From CAZVAP01 sp964625125 (lineage in GTDB: Bacteria; Patescibacteriota; Gracilibacteria; Absconditabacterales; Absconditicoccaceae): a DNA stretch of 16,256 nt. The notes under the pieces are model-generated. The model ran no database searches. It saw only the letters and a program-made list of their open reading frames with translations, and was not told the DNA's origin. The stretch is taken from positions 1 to 16,256 of the forward strand of contig CAZVAP010000016.1 of the NCBI GenBank assembly GCA_964625125.1, read 5' to 3'. Below, piece by piece: positions 1 through 8,185 of the stretch (position 1 is the first letter of the stretch; every line of letters begins with the position of its first letter). A program made the translations under genes and the position numbers.

Positions 1-65
1 CAGTTGGCGAGAGCACCTGCCTTACAAGCAGGGGGTCATAGGTTCGAGTCCTATACTACCCACCA
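1..65 (+). tRNA. tRNA-Val (anticodon UAC), 5' end cut by window
   Basis: The 5' acceptor strand and the first part of the D arm lie outside the window. The anticodon stem CCTGC/GCAGG closes the 7-nt loop CTTACAA, with the anticodon TAC at 23-25 (Val, reads GUA and related codons). The T arm is ATAGG-TTCGAGT-CCTAT, followed by the 3' acceptor strand ACTACCC, discriminator A62 and an encoded CCA at 63-65. A T-run follows directly. Confidence 0.9.
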
Positions 66-76
66 TTTTTTTATAA

Positions 77-150
77 GGGCTAGTAGCTCAGTTGGTTAGA
101 GCAAGCGGCTCATAACCGCTGGGTCGCAGGTTCGAGTCCTGCCTGGCCCA
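77..150 (+). tRNA. tRNA with anticodon CAU (elongator Met or Ile2)
   Basis: A complete 74-nt cloverleaf. The acceptor GGGCTAG (77-83) pairs with CTGGCCC (143-149), the anticodon stem AGCGG/CCGCT closes the loop CTCATAA, the anticodon is CAT at 111-113, and the T arm is GCAGG-TTCGAGT-CCTGC. It lacks the three G:C pairs in the anticodon stem that mark initiator tRNA, so it is either elongator Met or the Ile tRNA whose C34 becomes lysidine; the sequence does not let me decide. No CCA is encoded after discriminator A150, unlike the neighbouring tRNA-Val. It lies 11 nt downstream of tRNA-Val, probably on the same transcript. Confidence 0.9.
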
Positions 151-176
151 TTTGCTTTAAAAATGGTGTTGAAGAT

Positions 177-252
177 CTTAGGTATCTAAATCCTAAGGGA
201 GACATATTATAATATTTTTGTGATATGCTCCCTCAAGTTGAGGAAATTTTTT
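177..252 (+). promoter_or_regulatory. Structured 5' leader of rplJL (candidate L10 leader)
   Basis: The roughly 120-nt gap before rplJ folds into successive helices. CTTAGG (177-182) pairs with CCTAAG (192-197). GGGAG and CATAT (197-201, 203-207) pair with ATATG and CTCCC (223-227, 228-232) around one bulged A. A third hairpin at 231-243 is followed by T-runs. In many bacteria the L10-L12 complex binds its own rplJL leader and represses it; the position fits that role. I did not recognise the family consensus base by base, so binding by L10 is inferred from position. Confidence 0.5.
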
Positions 253-258
253 ATTTTT
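231..258 (+). terminator. Terminator-like hairpin in the rplJ leader (possible attenuator)
   Basis: CCTCA (231-235) pairs with TGAGG (239-243) around a 3-nt loop, followed by AAA and the T-rich tract at 247-258. It ends 12 nt before the rplJ start. The 5' arm shares one or two bases (231-232) with the preceding leader helix, so the two folds may compete or may stack. The stem is short, and partial read-through is expected because the gene lies immediately downstream. Confidence 0.45.
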
Positions 259-269
259 AAGCTTTTAGT

Positions 270-806
270 ATGGCTTTAACTAAAAAGGAGAAAGTTAAAT
301 TAGTTAAGGATTATGAGCAACTATTGAAAGATGCAGAAAATGCTATTGTAATAAATTATGAAGCTATTCCTGTATCTACTAGTGTTGCTATGAGAAAAGA
401 ATTTAAAAAGGCGGGAGCTTTGTTTAAAGTAGTTAAAAAAAGAGTATTTGCTAAAGCAGTGCAAAATTTAGGTTACCATGTAGATTTGGATAAATTACCT
501 AATGCTATTGCTGTATTGTTTACTACAGATGATGGTATTGCTGCTTTAAAAGTTATTGAAAATTATAAAAAAGAATGGAAGAAAGAAAAACTTCCTACTA
601 AAATGGAATATTTGGGAGGTTGGTTTGAAGGAGTATGGAAAGATGTTGATTATGTGAAGACATTGGCTTCAATTCCTTCAAAGGAAGAATTGGTTGGAAA
701 ATTCTTGTATATGGTGAAATATCCTATTCAAGGATTTGTTACTGTTAATAAAAACTTACTTACAGGTTTTGTTAGAGTCCTTGATCAAATTAAGGATAAA
801 AAATAA
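270..806 (+). CDS. rplJ: 50S ribosomal protein L10
   Basis: L10 anchors the L7/L12 dimers to the base of the ribosomal stalk, where translation factors dock. The 178-residue protein has the family N-terminus (MALTKKEK, then an acidic helix and the AIVINYEAIPV strand), the MRKEFKKAGALFKVVKKR segment that contacts 23S rRNA, and a C-terminal helix (from about residue 140) for L7/L12 binding. The length is normal for the family. The ATG at 270 is the first in frame after the leader and gives the expected N-terminus; no Shine-Dalgarno precedes it. It contains no UGA glycine; its Gly codons are GGA and GGT. It is followed after 29 nt by rplL, the usual partner. It does not follow rplK-rplA here; tRNA genes lie upstream instead. 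Confidence 0.97.
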   Translation: MALTKKEKVKLVKDYEQLLKDAENAIVINYEAIPVSTSVAMRKEFKKAGALFKVVKKRVFAKAVQNLGYHVDLDKLPNAIAVLFTTDDGIAALKVIENYKKEWKKEKLPTKMEYLGGWFEGVWKDVDYVKTLASIPSKEELVGKFLYMVKYPIQGFVTVNKNLLTGFVRVLDQIKDKK

Positions 807-835
807 TTATTTATATTTATAATTAAATTAAAAAA

Positions 836-1216
836 ATGGCATTATCAGAAAAAGCACAACAAATTATGGATTTAGTAAAAGAATTAACAGTTGTTGAATT
901 AGCTGATTTAGTTAAAGCTTTAGAAGAAGAATTTGGTGTTTCAGCTGCTGCAGCTGCTGTAGTTGCTGGTCCTGCTGCAGGTGGTGCTGCTGAAGAAGGT
1001 GGTGATGATAAAGTTACTGTAGAAATTGCAGAAGTTGGTGATAAAAAAATTGCAGTAATTAAAGCTGTTAAAGAAGTATTAGGTATCGGTTTGAAAGATG
1101 CTAAGGCTAAATTAGAAAATATTCCAGCTGTAATTGCTGAAAAAATTGATGCTGATAAAGCTGAAGAAATTAAAGCTAAATTAGAAGAAGCTGGTGCAGT
1201 AGTTAATTTAAAATAG
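836..1216 (+). CDS. rplL: 50S ribosomal protein L7/L12
   Basis: L7/L12 is the multicopy flexible stalk protein that recruits EF-Tu, EF-G and other GTPases. The 126-residue product has the N-terminal dimerisation and L10-binding helices (about 1-35), an Ala/Gly-rich hinge (about 37-58), and the globular C-terminal domain with the conserved segment around IKAVKEVLGIGLKDAK (about 75-93) that touches elongation factors. All 10 glycines I count are GGT codons and none is UGA, fitting a very highly expressed gene. The start ATG follows an A-run without a Shine-Dalgarno. A long open frame on the opposite strand here only mirrors this gene's codon bias. Confidence 0.98.
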   Translation: MALSEKAQQIMDLVKELTVVELADLVKALEEEFGVSAAAAAVVAGPAAGGAAEEGGDDKVTVEIAEVGDKKIAVIKAVKEVLGIGLKDAKAKLENIPAVIAEKIDADKAEEIKAKLEEAGAVVNLK

Positions 1217-1241
1217 TAATTTAAAATTTTAAGTAATTTGT

Positions 1242-1919
1242 ATGTCAGGAACAAATTCAGAAGCTTTGGTAAAAGCTATTGTTGATAATAAGTTATATTT
1301 AGGTACACCTAAATATGCTTTTTTCCCTAAAATTACACAAAATGTTATTCTAGGTGAAAAAAATAGACAAATTGTTATTGATCCAGAAAAAATTGCAGAA
1401 TCTTTAGAAACTGCTAAAAAGGCTATTCAAGAAGCAAAAAAAGACGGAAAGTTGATTTTGGTAGTATTGGATAAAGAGGTTTTTAGGGAAGATGTAGAAA
1501 ATATATGTGATGCAGAATGAATTATGTATTTAAATGCAAAAGTTCCTAGTGGTTTTTTTACTAACTTTGATACTTTTGTTAGGAGAATTCATTCAATGAA
1601 TAAGTTGAGAAAATTTATTGAATCAGAAGATTTTGGTAAATTGACTAAGAAAGAACAGTTAATGAAAAAAAGAGAATTGAAAAAATTGGAAGATATTTAT
1701 AAAGGTGTAACTAAATTAAATAAGTTGCCTGATCTTGTAGTTGTATTTGATGCTGAGTATTATTTAAATACAATAAAAGAACTAGAATTGTCAAAAATAG
1801 ATTATGTAGCAATTGCTAATACTGATTTATCAAAATGGTTGAAAACTGATAAATTGGTAGTAGCAAATACTAATTCATATGAAGCTGTTTCATATTTGTT
1901 AAATTACTTATTAAAATAA
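1242..1919 (+). CDS. rpsB: 30S ribosomal protein S2
   Basis: S2 joins the 30S subunit late and sits between head and body near S1 binding. The 225-residue reading frame passes through one TGA (1518-1520, residue 93) read as Gly; without recoding it would break into two pieces. Family marks include the N-terminal hydrophobic strands, the SGFFTNFDTFVRRI segment (the usual GGMLTN region), the TKKEQLMKKRELKKLE helix, LPDLVVVFDAEY, and the C-terminal IDYVAIANTDLS strand-turn. It is slightly shorter than the 240-260 residues common in the family. Its stop overlaps the next start by one base (TAATG), which suggests translational coupling. In many bacteria rpsB pairs with tsf; here a membrane-protein gene separates them. 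Confidence 0.95.
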
Positions 1920-2347
1920 TGGAAATAAAAAAAGACGATCTAACCCTACAGTCTGAAGAATTAAGAAAGGAGGAATATGTGCCATCTGAAACAGAAAGAA
2001 AGAGAGTTGTTATTTATTATTTATTAGTCGGCATATTGTTTGCTTTGTCTAATAAGGTTTTATCTAAATATGAATATTTTCATTTAAAGCAGGCGATAGG
2101 GTGGTGGATCGTCTTTTTTGTTGTTTTTGTGATATCATTGCTTGTAATATGGTTGCCACTTATTAGATATATTCCATTGCTTTTTCAGTTGATTTTAATG
2201 GGAATTTGGGTTTTCTTTGTGATGCAAGCTTGGCAAGGTAAGTATACATTAAATATTAATTGAAAGGAAACTATTCCTTTGCCAATATTTGCTGCATTAT
2301 GAGATTGGTTGTTGTCATTATTTGATAAAAAATTTGAAATAAAATAA
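1919..2347 (+). CDS. Small integral membrane protein, unknown function
   Basis: A 142-residue product that overlaps the rpsB stop by one base and runs to TAA at 2345-2347 through two UGA glycine codons (2261-2263 and 2300-2302). Residues 1-28 are charged. Hydrophobic segments lie at about 30-43, 60-79 and 85-102, followed by a soluble or amphipathic tail containing AWQGKY and DWLLSLF. The pattern of three helices, with HLKQAIGWW before the second and a QGK turn after the third, recalls small DUF4870/Tic20-like membrane proteins, but this is a resemblance by eye. Its place between rpsB and tsf suggests co-expression with translation genes, not a proven role. Tentative family assignment; existence of the gene is well supported by coupling and codon use. 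Confidence 0.8.
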
Positions 2348-2370
2348 TTTTATTCTTTCATAATATACTT

Positions 2371-3186
2371 ATGGCAAAAGTAGATATTGCTTTACTAAAA
2401 AAATTAAGAGCTATTACAAATGCTCCACTTAAAGATTGTAAATCTGCTCTTATAGAAGCAGAAGGTGATTTGGAAAAAGCTCAAGAAATTTTAAGAAAAA
2501 TAGGTGCTATTAAAGCTGCTAAAAAAGCTGATAGACAAACAAGTGAAGGTATTGTTAAAGTTAAGTATAAGGATGGTTATATAGCTGGTATTCAATTGGC
2601 TTGTGAAACTGATTTTGTTGCTAAAAATGAACATTTTATTCAAGCAGCTGATAAATTAGTAGAGACAGTGTTGTCTTTCAATAAAAATGAAATTAATGGT
2701 TTAGAAGATTTGTCTGAAGAGGAAAAGAAACAATTAGATGATATTATTGCAGAGACAGTTGCTGTAGTAGGTGAAAATGTAAAGTTATTAAATGTATTTA
2801 AAAAACCAGTTGAACAGGCTTATGTTTATGAACATCCAGGTTCAAAAGTTGTATGAGTAGTTATTTATAAATCAAACAATCCTGAAGCAGAAAAAATAGC
2901 AAAAGAAATTGCTTTGCAAGCAGTAGCTATGGATCCACAATTTATAAGCTTAGATAGAATTCCTGAAGAAATTTTGAAAAAAATGGAAGCAGAATTTAGA
3001 GAGGAGGTTTTAGCTTCAGGTAAACCAGAAAATATAGTTGATAATATTGTAAAAGGAAAATTAAATAAATATTTTAGTGAATTGACATTATTAGAACAAC
3101 CTTGGATTAGAGATGATTCTAAAAAATTAAAATCTATTATTCCTGAAGATTTTGAGTTAATTGATGTAATTAGATATTCTATTTAA
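2371..3186 (+). CDS. tsf: Translation elongation factor Ts
   Basis: EF-Ts releases GDP from EF-Tu so that it can be recharged with GTP. The 271-residue frame includes one UGA glycine (2854-2856, residue 162) within the conserved HPGSKV-G-V segment. The N-terminal UBA-like domain is clear (LRAITNAPLKDCKSALIEA, then GDLEKAQEILRK), with the IKAAKKADR linker and the TDFVAKNE motif whose Asp and Phe insert into EF-Tu near its magnesium site. The core domains follow, and the C-terminus has the family's EQPWI...DDSK element. The start ATG at 2371 gives the canonical MAKVD beginning; no Shine-Dalgarno is present. It lies 23 nt after the membrane gene and 63 nt before rpsF. Confidence 0.97.
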
Positions 3187-3187
3187 T

Positions 3188-3231
3188 AGGTGCTCCAGCC
3201 TTTTCTGGAGTTAGCTAATTTGGCTACTTTT
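3188..3231 (+). promoter_or_regulatory. Tandem hairpins between tsf and rpsF (candidate S6 leader)
   Basis: CTCCAG (3193-3198) pairs with CTGGAG (3205-3210) around CCTTTT. A second hairpin TAGC (3212-3215)/GCTA (3223-3226) follows, then CTTTTAATT. The T-tract is weak for a terminator. In other bacteria the S6-S18 complex binds a hairpin in the rpsF leader and represses the operon; both rpsF and rpsR lie just downstream, which makes this a reasonable candidate. The diagnostic bulge of that motif was not clearly identified. Confidence 0.35.
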
Positions 3232-3249
3232 AATTATTAAATATTGATT

Positions 3250-3663
3250 ATGTTAGGTAAATATGAAGTTGTAGTATTAATTGATGCTGCTAATTCTGCA
3301 GAAAATATTGATAATGCTAAAAAAAATGTTGAAAATTTAATTGAGAAATTTTGATGAAAAGTTTTAGATAGAGATGATATTGGATATTTGGAAACTTTAT
3401 ATGAAATTGGTTCATCAAACAATCCTTACTTTTATTCTTTATATACAGAATTAGAAGGTACAACTATTAAGGATCTTAAAAGACAATTAGGTATTGTTCC
3501 AGGTGTTGTAAGATATAAGGTTTTTAAGATGAAACCTAGCCAAAAATTCTTAAAATTGAAAGATATTGAAAAAGAAATTGAAAATATAGATTTTGCTGGA
3601 TTAACAAAATCTGGTATCTTTAATGAAATCAATCAATGAACTAAAGCTGAAGAAAATAAATAA
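3250..3663 (+). CDS. rpsF: 30S ribosomal protein S6
   Basis: S6 binds 16S rRNA together with S18 on the subunit platform. The 137-residue protein has the family start (GKYEVVVLID), then EKF-GG-KVLDRDDIGY, where both glycines are adjacent UGA codons (3352-3354 and 3355-3357), and the C-terminal strand LGIVPGVVRYKVFKM. A third UGA at 3637-3639 (residue 130) lies in the tail, which ends at TAA 3661-3663. Two consecutive UGA codons landing on the family's conserved GG is strong evidence for UGA as glycine. It is followed after 23 nt by ssb and then rpsR, the classic rpsF-ssb-rpsR order. Confidence 0.95.
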
Positions 3664-3686
3664 TTTTATATTGTTAGTATTCTAAT

Positions 3687-4043
3687 ATGAGAACTGTAAA
3701 TGAAGTTATATTGTTAGGATGGGTTGCTAATGATCCTTTATTAAAAGAAACTCAAAATGGACAAAAATTAGCTGTATTTAATTTAGCTACAAAAAGAACT
3801 TGGACTACTAAAGAAGGAGAAAGAAAAGAAGAATCTCAATTTCATAAATTAGCTTGTTGGGGTAGATTGGGTGAAAAGGCTGTAAAATTATTATCTAGAG
3901 GAGACTTAGTATATGTAAGAGGTTATCTTCATAACAGAAAAGTTGAAGTTGAAGGTGAGGAAAAACCAAGGATTGTAACAGAAATTGTAGTTAATGATCT
4001 ATTGTTGGTTAATAAGAAAAGAACAGAGCAAAATAATGATTAA
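3687..4043 (+). CDS. ssb: Single-stranded DNA-binding protein
   Basis: SSB coats single-stranded DNA during replication, repair and recombination. The 118-residue protein is almost entirely the OB-fold: VNEVILLGWVANDP (usual NxVxLxGxxxxDP), FNLATKRTW, FHKLACWGRLGEKAVKLLSRGDLVYVRGYL, and a final strand ending near residue 108. After it only about 10 residues remain (ending EQNND); the long disordered linker and acidic DDIPF-type tip that recruit partner proteins in most bacteria are absent. It has no UGA codons. Its place between rpsF and rpsR is the usual one. A second, full-length SSB elsewhere in the genome cannot be excluded. Confidence 0.95.
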   Translation: MRTVNEVILLGWVANDPLLKETQNGQKLAVFNLATKRTWTTKEGERKEESQFHKLACWGRLGEKAVKLLSRGDLVYVRGYLHNRKVEVEGEEKPRIVTEIVVNDLLLVNKKRTEQNND

Positions 4044-4066
4044 TTTAATTTATAAGTGACCTAATA

Positions 4067-4264
4067 ATGCAAAAATCTATATTTAATAAAAATAATGAGT
4101 ATTTAATTAATTGGAAAGCTTATGTGATTTTAAGGCATTTTGTAAACAGATTTGGAAATATTAAAAAAAGAAAATTTACAAAATTGCCTGTTAAATATCA
4201 AAAAAGAGTAAGAAGAGCAATTATTAATGCTAGAGAATTTGGATTAATTCCATATATTAAATAG
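4067..4264 (+). CDS. rpsR: 30S ribosomal protein S18
   Basis: S18 pairs with S6 on the platform of the 30S subunit. The 65-residue basic protein carries the family core: YVILRHFVNRFGNIKKRKFTKLP, then KYQKRVRRAIINAREFGLIPY. Residues before about 15 are variable. The length is close to the usual 70-80. It starts 23 nt after ssb. The rplI gene (L9) that often follows rpsR is missing, and rpmH comes next instead. Confidence 0.95.
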   Translation: MQKSIFNKNNEYLINWKAYVILRHFVNRFGNIKKRKFTKLPVKYQKRVRRAIINAREFGLIPYIK

Positions 4265-4290
4265 TTATTTTAATAGATTACTAACTTATC

Positions 4291-4446
4291 ATGCCAGGAA
4301 AATTAAATAGAATTAGAAAGTATAAGTGGAGGAAAAGAAAAAAAACACATGGTTTTTTAGTTAGATTAAAAACAAAATCTGGTAGAAAGGTTTTGAAAAG
4401 AAGAATTGCTAAAGGTAGAAAAGTTTTAGCTGTTACAAAAAAATAA
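4291..4446 (+). CDS. rpmH: 50S ribosomal protein L34
   Basis: L34 is a very small basic protein buried in 23S rRNA. The 51-residue product has the diagnostic core RKRKKTHGFLVRLKTKSGR followed by KVLKRRIAKGRKVLAV, matching the family's THGFRxRM...GRKVLxRRRxKGRxxL pattern. The start ATG at 4291 gives a slightly longer N-terminus (MPGKLNRIRKYKW) than the usual 44-46 residues, but no closer in-frame ATG exists before the motif. In most bacteria rpmH sits next to rnpA near the replication origin; here it is inserted between rpsR and rpoB, which is unusual. Confidence 0.93.
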   Translation: MPGKLNRIRKYKWRKRKKTHGFLVRLKTKSGRKVLKRRIAKGRKVLAVTKK

Positions 4447-4521
4447 TTTTCTTTACTTATTATATAAGACTTTAATGTCTGTTAAACTATATGGTTTTAT
4501 TGTGAAATAAATTTGATATTT

Positions 4522-4552
4522 GCCTTACTAGTAATTAGTAGGGTGCTTTTTT
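4522..4552 (+). terminator. Intrinsic terminator/attenuator before rpoB
   Basis: CCTTACTA (4523-4530) pairs with TAGTAGGG (4536-4543) around GTAAT, giving an 8-bp stem with one G-T pair, followed by TGC and six Ts (4547-4552). It lies 76 nt after rpmH and 22 nt before the rpoB ATG. I found no convincing promoter in 4447-4521, and there is no room for one after the hairpin. rpoBC is therefore probably transcribed by partial read-through or under attenuation control. Confidence 0.65.
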
Positions 4553-4574
4553 AGTATTTTAATATTTTCTTATA

Positions 4575-7500
4575 ATGTCTACAAAATCATCTTCAGCAAT
4601 ATTAAAAAAATTTGAAAAAAATGAATATGGAAGGTATTTGTTAGCTGAAAAGAGAAAGTTGGTATCTTTCCCTGATTTATTGGATGCTCAAAAAAAATGA
4701 TTTGATCAATTTATTAATTACTATATTCATCAATTGTTTAAAGAGGTTTTGCCTATTTCTTATTCTGATTGAGAAAATCAGATTGTTTTAAATATTTCAG
4801 ATATTAGGTTGGAGCCTCCTACTATTTCAGTAGATGAAGCTAAAAAAACAGAAAAAAACTATGCTGGTTTATTGAAAGGTAAATTAAGGTTAGTTAATGA
4901 AACAACTTGAGAGGTATTGTTTGATAAAGAGGTAAATATTGCTATGTTGCCAGTATTAACTAAAAATTTTTCATATGTTATTAATGGTGTAGAAAGAGTT
5001 ATTGTTTCACAAATTGTTAAATCTTTTGGTATTTTCTTTTCTAGAAATTCTAAAGATTTAACTACTTCTTTTAAGATTGTTCCTAGAAATTGAATTTGGT
5101 TGGAAGTAATTGTTGAGAAGAAATGATATATAAATGTTAGAATAGATAGATCAAGAAAGTTTCCTTTAACTGCTTTGTTGAAAGTTTTTGGTTATGAAAC
5201 TCCTGAGAAAATCAGAGAAATATTCCCAGAACCTACTGATGGTACATTTGATTATATTGGAGAAACTTTGAAAAAAGATTCTACTACTTCTGCAGAGGAT
5301 GCAGCCTTGTTTATTTATTGAAAAATTAGACCAGGGGAAAATATTGATCCAGAAAGTGCTATGGATTATATAAAAAATCTTTTCTTAAATCCTCAAAGGA
5401 TGGAATTAGGTTCTATAGTTTTAAGAAAGATTAATGCTAAATTAGGTAATTTACTTTCAAAACAGAAAGATCCTAACAATCCAGATGATAATCTTTTAAC
5501 TGACGATATAATTATTGCTGCAACAAAATATTTATTAAATTTGGCTGCTAAAAAAAGAGGTTATTATGAAGATGATGTAGACCATTTATCTAATAGAAGA
5601 GTTAAACTTTTTGGAGAAATTTTATATAATCATTTACAACCAGTATTTAGAAGATTTGCAAAGTCTATTAGAGGAAAACTTTCAGTATTAGATTTAAATG
5701 AAATTAAAACTATTAAATTGACAGATCTTGTTAATTTTAAAATGATAGATAATTCTATTAAATCATTTTTTGCTACATCTCAGTTATCTCAATTTTTGGA
5801 TCAAACTAATCCTTTAGCAGAATTAGAGCATAAAAGAAGATTAACAGCATTAGGTCCAGGTGGTATTAAGAGAGAAACAGCTACATTTGAGGTCAGAGAT
5901 GTGCATCCTTCTCATTATGGTAGAATTTGTCCTATCGAGACTCCAGAAGGTCATAATATTGGTTTAGTAATATATCAAGCTTTATATTCTAGAATTAATG
6001 AAGATTGATTTTTAGAAGTTCCTGCAGCTAAAGTAGTTAAAGAGGTTGAACCTAAAGCTGAATTATTGGTAAATAGAATTGCTGATGAAGATATTTTTGA
6101 TAAGAAGTGAAATATTATTGTTAAAGATGGTGATTATATTGATGAAAAAGCTGCTAAAAAGATAGAAAAAGAGTATACTACTCCTATTAAAATTAGACCA
6201 TATGTTTCTGATGAAATAGAGTATATTTCTCCTGAAAAAGATGAAAAATATTATATTGCTGATATTACTGTTCCTTTGGATGAATATAAAAATATCTTAG
6301 CAAAAAGAGTTTCTGGTAGACATTACTATGATATGGAAATGTATCATGTTAATGATATTACTCATGTAGATGTGGATCCTTCTTGTATTTTTTCTGCAAA
6401 TACTTCTTCTATTTCATTTGTAGATCATAATGATCCTGTGAGAGCCTTAATGGGTACAAACATGCAAAGGCAAGCTGTTCCTTTAATTAGACCAGAAGCC
6501 CCATTATGTGGAACTTGAGTAGAAGGTGAAATTGCTGAAAGAACTTATGCTGTTCAAAAGGCTGAAGATGATTGAGAAGTAATTTATGTAGATGCTAAGA
6601 GGGTAAAAGTTAAATATAAAAAATTAGGTGTTAAAGAATATGATCTTATTACTTTTAAAAAATCTAATCAAAAAACTTTAATACATCAAGTTCCAAAAGT
6701 TTCACTTGGTCAGAAAGTTAAAAAATGAGATATTTTATTTGAAGGTCCTTCTGTTGTTGATGGTGAATTATCTATATGAAAAAATCTTAGAGTAGCATTT
6801 ATGCCATATGAATGATATAACTTTGAAGATGCTATTATAATTAATCAAAGATTAGTAAAAGATGATAGTTTATCAGTAGTTCATATTGTTGAATTTGAGG
6901 TTGAAGTAAGTGAAACTAAACTTTGACCTGAAGAAATTACTGCTGATATTCCTTCAGTTTCATTATCAAAATTGAGAAATCTTGATGAAAATGGTATAGT
7001 TAAGATTTGAACTTATGTTGAGGGAGGTGATATTCTTGTAGGTAAGGTTACTCCAAAGTCAGAAGGTGATTTAACTCCAGAGGAAAAATTAGTTCATGCT
7101 ATTTTTGGTGATAAATCTAAAGCAGTAAAAGATACTTCTTTATATGTACCAGCTGGTACTTCAGGAAAAGTTATTGATATAGTTGTTCTAGATGCTGAAA
7201 AAGGTGATGATTTGCCAGCTAATGTTTTGAAAAAAATTAAGGTTTATGTAGCTTCTACTAGAAAAGTAGAAATTTGAGATAAGATGTCTTGAAGACACTG
7301 AAATAAAGGTATTGTTGCAAAAATTGTAAGAGAAGAAGATATGCCATTTACTGAGGATGGTCAACCAGTGGATATTTTATTAAATCCATTGTGAGTAGTT
7401 TCTAGAATGAATCTTTGACAAGTTTTAGAAACTCATCTAGGTTTGGTTGCAAAGACTTTAGGTGAAAGATTAGCAGTTCCTTTGTTTAGTAACTTTTCTA

Positions 7501-8156
7501 GAGAAGATATAAAAGACTTGCTAGTAAAATTAGATTTACCAGAAGATGGTAAGTTTGACTTGTATGATGGTAAAACAGGTGAGAAGTATGATAAAAAAGT
7601 TACAGTAGGTTATATGTATATGCTTAGGTTAGTGCATATGGTAGAAGATAAAATTCATGCAAGAAGTGTATGACCATATAGTTTGATTACTCAACAACCT
7701 CTTGGTGGTAAAGCTCATAATTGAGGTCAAAGATTATGAGAGATGGAAGTGTGGGCATTAGAAGCATATTCTGCTGTTAATAACTTGCAAGAAATGTTGA
7801 CTATTAAATCAGATGATGTTATTGGTAGAAATAAAGCATATGAGTCTATTATAAAATGAGAACCTATTCATGTTTGGGGATTACCAGAATCATTCAACTT
7901 ACTAGTTTATGAATTAAGAGGTTTAGCTCAAAATATCTTATTCTTAAATAAAGATAATATAGAAAAAATTCATGAAGAGAGAATGAAAAAAATATTGGAT
8001 TTAAATTTAAAAGATGTTAAGTTTGAAGGAAAAGCATTGGAAGAATTAGAAGCTAACTCTGAAGAGGATTTAGAAGAAAAAGAAAAGGTTATAAATGAAG
8101 TTCTAAAAGAAATTGAAGAATATGGTGAATTTGATGATGATGTAGATGTTGATTAA
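4575..8156 (+). CDS. rpoB: DNA-directed RNA polymerase subunit beta
   Basis: The beta subunit forms one pincer of RNA polymerase and part of the active site. The 1193-residue frame reads through 24 UGA codons as Gly. Landmarks: the lobe segment ending PRN-G-IWLEVIVEKKG (about 170-190); the rifampicin-pocket region SQLSQFLDQ...HKRRLTALGPGG (402-430); HPSHYGRICPIETPEG (444-459); the YNFEDAIIINQR active-site strand; DKMSGRHGNKG (902-912), where both motif glycines (906 and 909) are UGA; and the C-terminal clamp segment GGKAHNGGQRLGEMEVWALEAY. The tail is acidic. Ser531 of E. coli numbering is Thr (T424). It starts at ATG 4575 after an A/T-rich spacer with no Shine-Dalgarno, and ends 29 nt before rpoC. 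Confidence 0.97.
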
Positions 8157-8185
8157 TAAAATATTTAAATTTTAAATTTTCATAA

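Noticed and set aside
208..213. TATAAT in the rplJ leader as a -10 element
   Set aside because: It lies in the apical loop of a leader helix and has no acceptable -35 at 16-18 nt upstream.
823..1254. Minus-strand open frame opposite rplL
   Set aside because: It mirrors the Ala/Glu-rich codon pattern of rplL; its Ser/Ala-rich product has no independent support.
4571..4576. TATAAT at the rpoB start as a -10 element
   Set aside because: It overlaps the ATG, so transcription would begin inside rpoB; likely a chance match in AT-rich sequence.
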